Shown piece after piece: positions 26,994 through 34,772 of a stretch of DNA of 52,727 nt. The DNA comes from Bradyrhizobium sp. CCH5-F6 (GTDB lineage: Bacteria > Pseudomonadota > Alphaproteobacteria > Rhizobiales > Xanthobacteraceae). The notes beneath the pieces were generated by a model. That model saw only the letters and a list, made by a program, of their open reading frames with translations. It had not been told where the DNA came from and searched no databases. The first letter of the stretch is position 1; the number at the start of each line of letters is the position of its first letter. The DNA lies in the NCBI RefSeq assembly GCF_001556045.1, contig NZ_LSIC01000162.1:1-52727 (forward strand), in the 5' to 3' direction. The position numbers and the translations under genes were made by a program.

Positions 26994-27512
26994 TCATTTC
27001 TTACGGAAACGATCGAGCCGCACGACTTCGGCGCCGCCCTGGCTCGGCGGTGTCGGCTCGTCGCCGGCTTCCGCATTCTCGGTCGCAGGTGCCGGGACCG
27101 ATACGGCCGACGGCGCGGGCGCGGCCGGCAAAGTCTCGGGCGCGACCTCGGCGACGTCGGAGGTGTCGAACTGGAGGCCGAACTTCACGGACGGATCGAG
27201 GAAGCTCTTGATGGCGCTGAACGGCACCACCAGCCGCTCCGGGATGCCGCCAAAGGACAGGCCGACCTCGAAACGGTCGTCGAGCACGGTCAGATCCCAG
27301 AACTGGTGCTGGAGGATGATCGTCATCTCTTCCGGATATTGCGCGAGCAGCCGCGGCGACAGCTTCACGCCCTCGGCCTTCGACACGAAGGTGATGAAGA
27401 AATGGTGCTCGCCCGGCAGTCCATGGGCCGCGGCATCGGTCAGCACCTTGCGCAGCACGCCGCGCAACGCGTCGCGGGCCAGCACATCGTATCGGATATG
27501 ATCGGTCGCCAT
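26994..27512 (-). CDS. sspB: SspB, ClpXP adaptor for ssrA-tagged proteins (alpha type)
   Basis: A 172-residue adaptor. The N-terminal domain (about 1-115: IRYDVLARDALRGVLRKVLTDAA, HHFFITFVSKAEGV, YPEEMTIILQHQFWDLTV, FGGIPERLVVPFSAIKSFLDPS) binds the ssrA tag; a flexible Pro/Ala-rich linker (about 120-158) leads to the tail EVVRLDRFRKK, which should be the ClpX-binding peptide. AGGA precedes ATG 27512. The gene lies directly downstream of ssrA on the same strand, so the tag and its adaptor are neighbours. DUF1321 is an older name for this type. Confidence 0.93.
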   Translation of the reverse strand: MATDHIRYDVLARDALRGVLRKVLTDAAAHGLPGEHHFFITFVSKAEGVKLSPRLLAQYPEEMTIILQHQFWDLTVLDDRFEVGLSFGGIPERLVVPFSAIKSFLDPSVKFGLQFDTSDVAEVAPETLPAAPAPSAVSVPAPATENAEAGDEPTPPSQGGAEVVRLDRFRKK

Positions 27513-27614
27513 GGTGGTCCTGTTGCATCCCCGAAGCCAGACCAGCCAGTCCGACTCGCCAAGCCGCAATAGTACCGCGCCTGACGGGCCAGCAGGAGTC
27601 CCCGTCGGGGAAGA

Positions 27615-27957
27615 AATCGAAAAGTAAAGTGGAGGCTTCTGTTGCCAGGTGCCTCCGAACCCCGCCTAGCGGAGCTTAACCCGCTAGGACTTTAGAGTGG
27701 TCTTTCAAACTGCGTTACGCAGCCTGAGCAACCGGAGCAAAGTTGTCGTTGGCAACTATTGCAGTAGCCCGATAACGGCGGAACAATACCGGGAAAAAGT
27801 ACGCCCTTTACGCCCTCGTCGATCCTATTTCGCCCCCGCCAAAGCCCGCTTCTGGGCCAGCCCGATGGTGGGCTTTGGTGGAGGCGCCGGGTACCGCCCC
27901 CGGGTCCGAATGGTTTATTGCGACGACCGTTTATTTCCATAGCCGGCGAACCGGCAG
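27615..27957 (-). ncRNA. ssrA: Circularly permuted (two-piece) tmRNA
   Basis: Read on the minus strand, an acceptor piece comes first and ends ...CGCCTCCACCA at 27876; a spacer of about 38 nt (27875-27838) follows, then the coding piece starts GGGGGCG at 27837. GGGGGCG pairs with CGCCTCC over seven positions (one G-U), giving the acceptor stem with the usual unpaired A before CCA. GGATCGACG near the start of the coding piece and ATAGTTGCCAACGAC match conserved tmRNA segments. The tag reads ANDNFAPVAQAA then TAA. Hairpins with arms CCTAGCGG/CCGCTAGG and GGAGGC/GCCTCC (27631-27656) lie near the 3' end. The T-loop is not canonical (GGCGGTA). The outer ends are estimates; the start is set by the TATATT box. 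Confidence 0.93.
27715..27753 (-). other. ssrA: tmRNA proteolysis-tag reading frame
   Basis: GCC AAC GAC AAC TTT GCT CCG GTT GCT CAG GCT GCG TAA encodes ANDNFAPVAQAA. The end AQAA is a ClpXP-type degron, and ANDNF is the part an SspB-type adaptor would bind. The alanine charged on the tmRNA would precede it. Confidence 0.93.
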
Positions 27958-27961
27958 TCCC

Positions 27962-27967
27962 AATATA
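27962..27967 (-). promoter_or_regulatory. Probable -10 box of ssrA
   Basis: TATATT on the minus strand, about seven bases before GGACTGCCGG. This would start the transcript near 27955 and give an acceptor piece of about 80 nt, as expected. The -35 region is AT-rich but not a good match. Confidence 0.5.
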
Positions 27968-28078
27968 GGGTGCAAAGCTTTCGAAAAACAGAGGTTTCGA
28001 GCGGATTGGCCGCGGTTCCCTTGGGATAGGTTCCGGATCGTCTTGGCCACCGCCGGAGCCCCGTTCTAAGCTGCTGAC

Positions 28079-28675
28079 ATGTCCACGGATTCAGCACCGG
28101 CCGTCCAGAAGCCGGATCTCGCCGCCGCACCGCCAGGCCTTCTCGCGCTGTTTCTGGCCTTCGCCAGGATGTCGCTGGCCGGTTTCGGCGGGGTCCTGGT
28201 GTTTGCCCGCCGGGCCATCGTCGAGCAGCACCGCTGGATGACCGCGGACGAGTTCAACGAGACCTTTGCTCTCTGCCACTTCCTGCCCGGGCCCAACATC
28301 GTCAATCTGTCGATGGTGTTCGGATCGCGGCTGCGCGGCATCGCCGGCGGCGTTGCCGCCTTCACCGGGCTGTTGCTGCCGCCGACGCTGATCATGACGG
28401 CGCTGGCAATCGCCTACGCCCGTTTCGGCGATACCGAGGTGCTGCGCCGAATCCTTGCCGGCATCTCCTGCGCGGCGGTCGGCCTCTTGATCGCGGTGGT
28501 CTTCCGCATGATGACTCCGTTGCTCAAGCGGGCGGATCCCCTCGCGCTGATCCTGATGCTCGGCGTGTTCCTCGCCATCGGCGTGCTGCGCCTGCCGCTC
28601 CAGGCGGTGCTGCTGGTCGCGATCCCCGTCAGCGTGGGCGTCACTTGCTTGCTGCGGCGGAAAGTAGCCGCATGA
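28079..28675 (+). CDS. chrA: Chromate transporter, N-terminal half (split ChrA)
   Basis: A 198-residue membrane protein with about six hydrophobic segments. FARMSLAGFGGVLVFARRAIVE and HRWMTADEFNETFALCHFLPGPNIVNLSMVFGSRLRG are the CHR domain motifs. In many bacteria ChrA is a single protein of two such domains; here the halves are separate genes joined by an ATGA overlap at 28672. The pair probably forms one functional exporter. The family removes chromate, but some members may carry other anions. Confidence 0.9.
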   Translation: MSTDSAPAVQKPDLAAAPPGLLALFLAFARMSLAGFGGVLVFARRAIVEQHRWMTADEFNETFALCHFLPGPNIVNLSMVFGSRLRGIAGGVAAFTGLLLPPTLIMTALAIAYARFGDTEVLRRILAGISCAAVGLLIAVVFRMMTPLLKRADPLALILMLGVFLAIGVLRLPLQAVLLVAIPVSVGVTCLLRRKVAA

Positions 28676-29202
28676 CCAGCCACAGCCCCATCTGGTCGCT
28701 GATCTCCACGTTTGGTCTGATGTCGCTATTCGCTGTCGGCGGTGCCGCGGCCGCGGTGCCCGAGATGCATCGCATCGCGGTCGAGGTGAATCACTGGATG
28801 ACCGACAAGCAGTTCGCCGACGCCTATGCGATCGCGCAGCTCTCGCCAGGTCCGAACGTGCTTATCGTGACGTTAATCGGCTATGCCGTGGCCGGCATCC
28901 CCGGCGCGCTGGCGGCGACGTTGGCGATGTGCCTGCCGACGGCGTTGCTTGCCTATTATGTGAGCCGGCTCCTGAACCGGCCCAGCCAATCGCGCTGGCC
29001 CGGCCTGATCCAGGCTGCACTGGTTCCGCTCTCGATCGGTCTGATGGCGGCGAGCGCCCTGATCCTGGCCCAGTCGACCGATCGGACAATTGCTGCACTG
29101 CTTCTGACCGCAATGGTTGCGGTGATCGCCTCGGTCTCGCGCATCAATCCTCTTTGGCTCCTTCTCGCCGGGGGCGTGTTGGGTTTTGCTGGCATTGTGT
29201 GA
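28672..29202 (+). CDS. chrA: Chromate transporter, C-terminal half (split ChrA)
   Basis: A 176-residue membrane protein, homologous to but distinct from its upstream partner: FGLMSLFAVGGAAAAVPEMHRIAVEVNHWMTDKQFADAYAIAQLSPGPNVLIVTLIGY again shows the PGPN motif after the first long loop. ATG 28672 lies inside the previous gene's stop (ATGA), so translation is coupled. Members of short-chain ChrA pairs need both halves, with opposite membrane orientation. No chrB regulator is seen nearby. Confidence 0.9.
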   Translation: MTSHSPIWSLISTFGLMSLFAVGGAAAAVPEMHRIAVEVNHWMTDKQFADAYAIAQLSPGPNVLIVTLIGYAVAGIPGALAATLAMCLPTALLAYYVSRLLNRPSQSRWPGLIQAALVPLSIGLMAASALILAQSTDRTIAALLLTAMVAVIASVSRINPLWLLLAGGVLGFAGIV

Positions 29203-29296
29203 TGAAAATCGCTAGGCAGTGATCCGGGCGGGGGACCCAGTTCCAGCCGATTTAGAACAACAGTGCTCGTGACTTACGGTCGCGGAGGAGACAGGC

Positions 29297-30055
29297 ATGG
29301 CCGACACGATGGGCCACTCAGCGACAGCCACCCGAAATACCCGGTTGGCGGTTGGCTTTTGTCTGCTGGCGATTGCGCCGCAGATCTTCGAATTGATCTG
29401 GTCGATCGGAACGATCTTCGGCTGGGGGGCCGGCCGCGGCCCGGCGACGGTGATCACCAGCCACGTGACGGCGCTGCTCGCCGGCGCGCCCAGTGCCATA
29501 TTCGGATCGTTCGGCGGCGGCACCAAGAAGATGTCGTCCGATGTGCTGCTGGCGCTGATCTATTCCTATCCGCTGTTTGCGGTGGCGATTCTCACGCTGT
29601 TCATGACGATCCGCTCGGCGCAAGATTATGTCGGCGGCGTCGTCCTGATGGCGGTCGCCCTGTTCGCGCTGTGGGCATCGAGTGATTTGCAGGGCATGCG
29701 CGGCTTCTCCTTCGGCGCAGGGACCGCGCCGCGTATGTTCGGCGGGCTCCTGGTCGCCTTGTCCGCCGGCATCGCCTTGACCGGTCTTCTGACCGATGGG
29801 CCTGCGATGGCCCATTACTCCTGGCGTGGACCGCTGTTCGTCGTCGCCGCGATCCTCTTCTTCGCCCTGTCGATCCGGTCCCTCGGCGTCGTGGTCACGG
29901 CCTTCGCAAGCTTCATGATTGCGGCGACAGGCTCCAACGAGACGCGCTGGCTGGAAGCGGTGATCGTCGGCGCCTGCCTGACGGTCGGCTGCGCGATACT
30001 CTTCCCTTATGTGCTCGGGCTGCCGATGCCGATGTTTCCGCGTTTCCTGCAGTGA
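29297..30055 (+). CDS. Tripartite tricarboxylate transporter small membrane subunit TctB, extended
   Basis: A 252-residue membrane protein. The C-terminal part from about residue 110 (DYVGGVVLMAVALFALWASSDLQGMRGFSFGAGTAPRMFGGLLVALSAGIALTGLL) is TctB. The first 105 or so residues form an extra region with two or three hydrophobic segments and a small-residue-rich loop (FGSFGGGTKKMS). Plain TctB proteins are nearer 150 residues. GGAGGAGACAGGC precedes ATG 29297. It starts the tctBAC set, seven bases before tctA. Confidence 0.85.
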   Translation: MADTMGHSATATRNTRLAVGFCLLAIAPQIFELIWSIGTIFGWGAGRGPATVITSHVTALLAGAPSAIFGSFGGGTKKMSSDVLLALIYSYPLFAVAILTLFMTIRSAQDYVGGVVLMAVALFALWASSDLQGMRGFSFGAGTAPRMFGGLLVALSAGIALTGLLTDGPAMAHYSWRGPLFVVAAILFFALSIRSLGVVVTAFASFMIAATGSNETRWLEAVIVGACLTVGCAILFPYVLGLPMPMFPRFLQ

Positions 30056-30062
30056 GGGTGTG

Positions 30063-31577
30063 ATGGATATTTTTGCCAACCTCGCTCACGGCTTCGCCGT
30101 CGCCTTCTCTCCGATCAACCTGCTGATGTGCCTGATTGGCGCCCTCGTCGGGACGCTGGTCGGCGTGCTTCCGGGCATCGGCACCATTGCAACCGTCGCA
30201 ATGCTGCTGCCGATCACCTTCGGACTGCCGCCGGTCGGCGCGCTGATCATGCTCGCCGGCATCTATTACGGCGCCCAGTATGGCGGCTCGACCACGTCGA
30301 TCCTGGTCAACATTCCAGGCGAGGCGACATCGGTGGTCACCGCCATCGACGGGCACCAGATGGCGAAGCAGGGCCGCGCCGGCCCGGCGCTGGCGATCGC
30401 CGCGATCGGCTCGTTCTTCGCCGGCTGCGTCGCCACCGTGCTCATTGCCCTGCTCGGTGCGCCGCTCACAAAGCTCGCGCTGGCGTTCGGTCCGGCCGAA
30501 TATTTTTCGCTGATGGTGCTCGGCCTGATCTTCGCGGTGGTGCTGGCCAAGGGCTCGGTGCTGAAAGCGATCGCGATGATCGTGTTTGGTCTGCTGCTGT
30601 CGATGGTCGGGTCCGACATCGAGACCGGCGCCTCGCGCATGTCCTTCAACATTCCGGAGCTCGCCGACGGCCTCGGCTTTGCGACGGTGGCAATGGGCGT
30701 GTTCGGCTTTGCCGAGATCATCCGCAACCTCGACCATGGCGCCGGGATGAACCGCGACCTCGTGCAGCAGAAGATCACCGGCCTGATGCCGACCAGAAAG
30801 GATCTGCGCGACGCGGCGCCGCCGATCCTGCGCGGCACCGTGCTCGGCTCGATCCTCGGCATTCTGCCCGGCGGCGGCGCGGTGATCGCGTCCTTCGCGG
30901 CCTATACGCTCGAGAAGAAGCTCGCCAAGAACCCGTCGCGGTTCGGCCGCGGCGCGATCGAGGGCGTGGCGGGACCGGAGAGCGCCAACAACGCCGCGGC
31001 GCAGACCTCGTTCATCCCGCTGCTCACCCTCGGCATCCCGCCGAACGCGGTGATGGCGCTGATGGTGGGCGCGATGACCATTCATGGCATCGTGCCGGGC
31101 CCGCAGGTGATGCAGAAGCAGCCGGACCTCGTCTGGGGCATGATTGCCTCGATGTGGATCGGCAATCTGATGCTGATCATCATCAACCTGCCGCTGGTCG
31201 GAATCTGGGTGCGCCTCTTGCGCGTGCCGTACCGGCTGATGTTCCCCTCGATCGTGATCTTCTGCGCGATCGGCATCTATTCGGTGAACAACGCCCCGGT
31301 CGACGTCATCCTGGCCGGCATCTTCGGTCTCGTCGGCTACTGGCTGATCAAGCACGATTTCGAGCCGGCGCCGTTGCTGCTCGGCATGGTGCTGGGACCG
31401 CTGATGGAAGAGAACCTCCGCCGCGCGCTGCTGATCTCGCGCGGCGACTGGAGCGTGTTCCTGACGCGTCCGCTGTCGGCGGTGCTGCTGGCGGTTGCGG
31501 CGAGCCTCCTCGTCCTTACGGTGCTACCGGCGTTGCGTGCCAAGCGCGACGAGGTGTTCACCGAGTCCGAGAACTGA
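30063..31577 (+). CDS. Tripartite tricarboxylate transporter large membrane subunit TctA
   Basis: A 504-residue permease with about 11-12 membrane segments. GVLPGIGTIATVAMLLPITFGL and GIYYGAQYGGSTTSILVNIPGE are TctA signatures; the second-half repeat has LGILPGGGAVIASFAAYTLEKK and GPESANNAAAQTSFIPLLTLGIP. The start is ATG 30063 (MDIFANLAHGFAVAF) with GAGG upstream, seven bases after the tctB stop. It works with TctB and the periplasmic TctC-type receptor encoded next. The solute, probably a carboxylate, is not predictable. Confidence 0.93.
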   Translation: MDIFANLAHGFAVAFSPINLLMCLIGALVGTLVGVLPGIGTIATVAMLLPITFGLPPVGALIMLAGIYYGAQYGGSTTSILVNIPGEATSVVTAIDGHQMAKQGRAGPALAIAAIGSFFAGCVATVLIALLGAPLTKLALAFGPAEYFSLMVLGLIFAVVLAKGSVLKAIAMIVFGLLLSMVGSDIETGASRMSFNIPELADGLGFATVAMGVFGFAEIIRNLDHGAGMNRDLVQQKITGLMPTRKDLRDAAPPILRGTVLGSILGILPGGGAVIASFAAYTLEKKLAKNPSRFGRGAIEGVAGPESANNAAAQTSFIPLLTLGIPPNAVMALMVGAMTIHGIVPGPQVMQKQPDLVWGMIASMWIGNLMLIIINLPLVGIWVRLLRVPYRLMFPSIVIFCAIGIYSVNNAPVDVILAGIFGLVGYWLIKHDFEPAPLLLGMVLGPLMEENLRRALLISRGDWSVFLTRPLSAVLLAVAASLLVLTVLPALRAKRDEVFTESEN

Positions 31578-31668
31578 GGTCGCGCCCTGCGTCGCGCCAC
31601 GCCCTGCGTCGGCGCGCCGCATTCGGAAGTCGAATCGACTTGTGTGACGGCTTAGTGAAATGAAAATA

Positions 31669-31684
31669 CCGGCCTTTGGGCCGG
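31669..31684 (+). terminator. Hairpin between tctA and tctC
   Basis: CCGGCC and GGCCGG form a perfect stem around TTTG, preceded by an A-run and followed by AGTCTTTG. It lies in the leader of the receptor gene. It could separate or unequally stabilise the permease and receptor messages. Confidence 0.45.
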
Positions 31685-31710
31685 CAGTCTTTGTGTCCAA
31701 GGGGATCCAC

Positions 31711-32691
31711 ATGACCTTTCTTCGCGCGCTCACGGGCGCATGTGCCGCAGCGCTTGCTTCGCTTGCCACCTTCACCGCGCCGGCCGAGGCGCAGACCTAC
31801 CCGACACGCAGCATCACCATGATCGTGCCGTTCGCGGCCGGCGGGCCGACTGACGTGATCTCGCGCATCGTCACCGGGCATATGGCGCAGACGATGGGAC
31901 AAAGCATCATCATCGAGAACGTCGTCGGTGCCGGCGGCACCACCGCGACCACGCGCGCTGCGCGCGCGGCCAACGACGGCTATACGCTGATCACCGGCCA
32001 CATGGGCACCCATGCTGCATCGGTGCCGCTCTATCCGAAGCTCGCCTATCATCCCGAGAAGGATTTCGAGCCGATCGCGCTGCTGGCGGGCACGCCGATC
32101 CTGATCCTGGCGCGCAAGGACTTCCCGCCGAAGGACCTCAAGGAGTTCGTTGCCTATGTGAAGGCGAACGCCGAGAAGGTGAACGCCGCGCATGCCGGCG
32201 TCGGCTCGGTCTCGCACGTCTCATGCGAGCTTCTCCACTCGATCCTCGACATCAAGCCGGTCGGCGTGCCCTTCAACGGCACGGGACCTGCGATGAATGC
32301 GCTGGTGGGGGGCCAGGTCGATTACATGTGCGACCAGATCGTCAACGCCGTGCCGCAGATCAACGCCGGCACCATCAAGGCCTATGCGATCGCAACGCCG
32401 GAGCGCAATCCGTCGCTGCCGAACGTGCCGACGACGACGGAAGCGGGCTTGCCGAAGTTCCAGGCCCAGGCCTGGAATGCGATGTTCGCACCCAAGGGAA
32501 CCTCGCCCGCGATCGTGGCGAGCCTGAACGCGGCGGTCGTCAAGGCGCTCGACGACGAGACCGTGCGCAAGCGTCTGCTCGACCTCGGCAGTGTCATCCC
32601 GGGTCCCGCCGAACGGACCCCGGAAGCGCTGGCCGCCCTCGTCAAGAGCGAGATCGCGAAGTGGACCCCGGTGCTCAAGCCGGCAACTTAG
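31711..32691 (+). CDS. Tripartite tricarboxylate transporter substrate-binding protein (Bug/TctC family)
   Basis: A 326-residue periplasmic receptor. The signal peptide MTFLRALTGACAAALASL ends near APAEAQ; the mature start TYPTRSITMIVPFAAGGPTDVISRIV is the Bug-family hallmark, followed by VVGAGGTTATTRAARAANDGYTL. AAGGGG precedes ATG 31711. It follows tctA by 133 bp. The receptor delivers the solute to TctAB; the solute is unknown. Confidence 0.93.
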   Translation: MTFLRALTGACAAALASLATFTAPAEAQTYPTRSITMIVPFAAGGPTDVISRIVTGHMAQTMGQSIIIENVVGAGGTTATTRAARAANDGYTLITGHMGTHAASVPLYPKLAYHPEKDFEPIALLAGTPILILARKDFPPKDLKEFVAYVKANAEKVNAAHAGVGSVSHVSCELLHSILDIKPVGVPFNGTGPAMNALVGGQVDYMCDQIVNAVPQINAGTIKAYAIATPERNPSLPNVPTTTEAGLPKFQAQAWNAMFAPKGTSPAIVASLNAAVVKALDDETVRKRLLDLGSVIPGPAERTPEALAALVKSEIAKWTPVLKPAT

Positions 32692-32716
32692 GCAATGCAA
32701 TCAACCCGATAGGCAG

Positions 32717-32745
32717 AAGGGCGGGACGTCAGTTCCGCCCTTGTC
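32717..32745 (+). terminator. Intrinsic-type terminator after tctC
   Basis: AAGGGCGG and CCGCCCTT form an 8-bp stem with a 10-base loop, followed by a TG/T-rich run (GTCGTTTGT). It lies 25 bases after the tctC stop. Confidence 0.65.
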
Positions 32746-32775
32746 GTTTGTGCCGGGAACACTCATTTTTCCGGG

Positions 32776-32781
32776 TATAAT
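32776..32781 (+). promoter_or_regulatory. Consensus -10 box, candidate thyA promoter
   Basis: A perfect TATAAT lies about 100 bp before the thyA start and after the tctC terminator. There is no good -35 match at standard spacing, so confidence is moderate. Confidence 0.45.
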
Positions 32782-32879
32782 CAATTGGAGTAGCGAATCG
32801 CCGCTGTCGCAGCGCGGGGGTGGCCGCTAAGTTCGCCGCCTCCCCCAAAAGGCTGCCGTCGTCCCAGGGTTTTTGGCAC

Positions 32880-33674
32880 ATGCACCAGTATCAGGACCTG
32901 CTCGAGCGGATTCTCTCAGACGGCGCCGAGAAGACCGACCGGACCGGCACCGGCACGCTCTCGGTGTTCGGCCACCAGATGCGCTTCAATCTGTCGGCCG
33001 GCTTCCCGATGCTGACCACAAAGCGGCTGCCGCTGAAGGCGATCGTCCACGAGTTGCTCTGGTTCCTGAAGGGCGACACCAACATCAAATATCTGCGCGA
33101 CAACGGCGTTACCATCTGGGACGAGTGGGCCGATGCCAATGGCGATCTCGGCCCGGTCTATGGCCATCAATGGCGCTCCTGGCCCGCCCCGGACGGCCGC
33201 AGCATCGACCAGATCGCCAACGTCGTCGAAATGATCAAGCGCAATCCGGACTCGCGACGCCTGATCGTATCGGCCTGGAATCCGGCCGAGGTCGACAAGA
33301 TGGCGCTGCCGCCGTGCCATTGCCTGTTCCAGTTCTACGTCGCAGGCGGCAAGCTGTCCTGCCAGCTCTATCAGCGCTCCGCCGACGTCTTCCTCGGCGT
33401 GCCCTTCAACATCGCCTCCTATGCGCTGCTCACCATGATGGTGGCGCAGGTCACCGGGCTGAAGCCCGGCGACTTCGTGCATTCGTTCGGGGACACCCAT
33501 CTCTATTCCAATCATCTCGAGCAGGCGAAGCTCCAGCTCACCCGCGCGCCGCGCCCGCTGCCGGCGATGCGGATCAATCCCGACGTGAAGGACATCTTCT
33601 CCTTCCGCTTCGAGGATTTCGAGCTCGTCGGCTACGATCCGCATCCGCACATCAAGGCGGAAGTCGCGGTCTAG
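32880..33674 (+). CDS. thyA: Thymidylate synthase
   Basis: A 264-residue enzyme converting dUMP and methylene-tetrahydrofolate to dTMP and dihydrofolate. The active-site loop [10 protein letters not shown] holds nucleophile Cys146, the same number as in E. coli. [48 protein letters not shown] and HLYSNH are the conserved blocks. ATG 32880 ([12 protein letters not shown]) matches the family length; the frame extends upstream without similarity. It begins a tight thyA-GNAT-folA operon, which couples dihydrofolate production and recycling. Confidence 0.97.
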   Translation: MHQYQDLLERILSDGAEKTDRTGTGTLSVFGHQMRFNLSAGFPMLTTKRLPLKAIVHELLWFLKGDTNIKYLRDNGVTIWDEWADANGDLGPVYGHQWRSWPAPDGRSIDQIANVVEMIKRNPDSRRLIVSAWNPAEVDKMALPPCHCLFQFYVAGGKLSCQLYQRSADVFLGVPFNIASYALLTMMVAQVTGLKPGDFVHSFGDTHLYSNHLEQAKLQLTRAPRPLPAMRINPDVKDIFSFRFEDFELVGYDPHPHIKAEVAV

Positions 33675-33679
33675 CGCAG

Positions 33680-34165
33680 ATGTCGCTGACCATCCGCCGC
33701 GCACGCCCGGGCGAAGCCGGGCTCGTTCTTTCCTTCATCCGCGAGCTTGCCGAATACGAACAGCTCTCGCACGAGGTGGAGGCGACCGAGGCTGACATCG
33801 CCGACGCGCTGTTCGGCGACCGGCCGCAACTCTATTGTGCGATCGCGGAGTGGAACGCCGAGCCGGTCGGCTTCGCGGTGTGGTTTGCGAATTTTTCCAC
33901 CTTCAGCGGCCGCCACGGCATCTATCTCGAAGATCTCTACGTGCGGCCGTCGCATCGGGGCAGGGGCCTCGGCAAGGCGCTGCTGGTCTATCTCGCCAGG
34001 GAATGCGTCGAGAACGGCTGGTCGCGCCTGCAATGGGCGGTGCTCGACTGGAACGCGCCGTCGATCGCGTTCTACAAGTCGCTCGGTGCGGTCATGATGG
34101 ACGACTGGACATTGTGCCGCGTCACCGGGCCTGCGCTGAGGCGGCTTGCCGGGAGCGCGCCCTGA
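33680..34165 (+). CDS. GNAT-family acetyltransferase in the thyA-folA operon
   Basis: A 161-residue acetyltransferase. IRRARPGEAGLVLSFIRELAEYEQL opens it; IYLEDLYVRPSHRGRGLGKALLVYLA is the acetyl-CoA site (RGRGLGKA), and WAVLDWNAPSIAFYKSLGA is the C-terminal strand-helix. This is the diamine/thialysine-type GNAT pattern. It starts five bases after the thyA stop and its stop shares one base with the folA start (TGATG), so it is held firmly between the two folate genes. The substrate is unknown. Confidence 0.92.
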   Translation: MSLTIRRARPGEAGLVLSFIRELAEYEQLSHEVEATEADIADALFGDRPQLYCAIAEWNAEPVGFAVWFANFSTFSGRHGIYLEDLYVRPSHRGRGLGKALLVYLARECVENGWSRLQWAVLDWNAPSIAFYKSLGAVMMDDWTLCRVTGPALRRLAGSAP

Positions 34166-34674
34166 TGGAGATCGTCTTCGTCGTCGCCATCGCGGAGAAC
34201 GGCGTCATCGGCGCCGGCAACGCCATTCCGTGGCGATTGAAATCCGACATGGCCCGCTTCAAGGCGCTCACGATCGGAAAGCCGGTGATCATGGGCCGCA
34301 AGACCTTCGAATCCCTGCGCCGGCCACTGCCGGGCCGCACCAACATCGTGATCACGCGCGATACGGCTTATCGTGCCGCAGGCGCCGTCGTCACGACATC
34401 GGCTGCGGCTGCGGAGGCGGTCGCGCTTGGCGATGCCCTGCGGCGTTCGGTCACTGAGATCGCGGTGATCGGCGGCGCCGAGGTCTACCGGCAGTGGCTC
34501 GATCGCGCCGATCGCCTCGAAATCACCGAAGTGCATGCGCGGCCCGAGGGCGACACGCATTTCGACGTCGACAAGGCGGGGTGGGAGGAGACGACGCGCA
34601 TCCGTCATCCGGCCGGCCCCGACGACAGCGCCGACTTCTCCTATGTGACATATCGTCGGCGGGCGGGCCATTAA
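34165..34674 (+). CDS. folA: Dihydrofolate reductase
   Basis: A 169-residue NADPH-dependent reductase that restores tetrahydrofolate after thymidylate synthesis. VVAIAENGVIGAGNAIPWRLKSDMARFKALT gives the substrate site (IPWRL, with the acidic residue in LKSDM), VIMGRKTFES binds the cofactor, and IAVIGGAEVYRQWL is the glycine-rich turn. ATG 34165 overlaps the GNAT stop. An AT-rich hairpin with a T-run follows it. Confidence 0.96.
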   Translation: MEIVFVVAIAENGVIGAGNAIPWRLKSDMARFKALTIGKPVIMGRKTFESLRRPLPGRTNIVITRDTAYRAAGAVVTTSAAAAEAVALGDALRRSVTEIAVIGGAEVYRQWLDRADRLEITEVHARPEGDTHFDVDKAGWEETTRIRHPAGPDDSADFSYVTYRRRAGH

Positions 34675-34682
34675 CCGCATTC

Positions 34683-34705
34683 GTCAATGTTTACATTGAC
34701 TTTTT
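34683..34705 (+). terminator. Intrinsic terminator after folA
   Basis: GTCAATG and CATTGAC form a stem around TTTA (one more T-A pair possible), followed immediately by TTTTT. It starts eight bases after the folA stop. The stem is unusually AT-rich for this genome, so an operator function for the downstream hflK promoter is also possible. Confidence 0.7.
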
Positions 34706-34710
34706 CGTCC

Positions 34711-34725
34711 CCGAGCATAGCTCGG
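34711..34725. promoter_or_regulatory. 15-bp palindrome upstream of hflK
   Basis: CCGAGC and GCTCGG are perfect arms around ATA, lying between the folA terminator and the -35 box of hflK. A regulator site is possible; it could equally be part of a second hairpin. Confidence 0.4.
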
Positions 34726-34743
34726 AAGTCGGCCCGGGTTGCG

Positions 34744-34772
34744 TTGTAAGGGACCTGCCTGTCCCCTATAAA
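34744..34772 (+). promoter_or_regulatory. Sigma-70 type promoter of hflKC
   Basis: TTGTAA (34744-34749), a 17-base spacer and TATAAA (34767-34772) match housekeeping consensus well. Transcription would start near 34779 and give a leader of about 50 nt to the hflK ATG at 34828. Confidence 0.7.
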
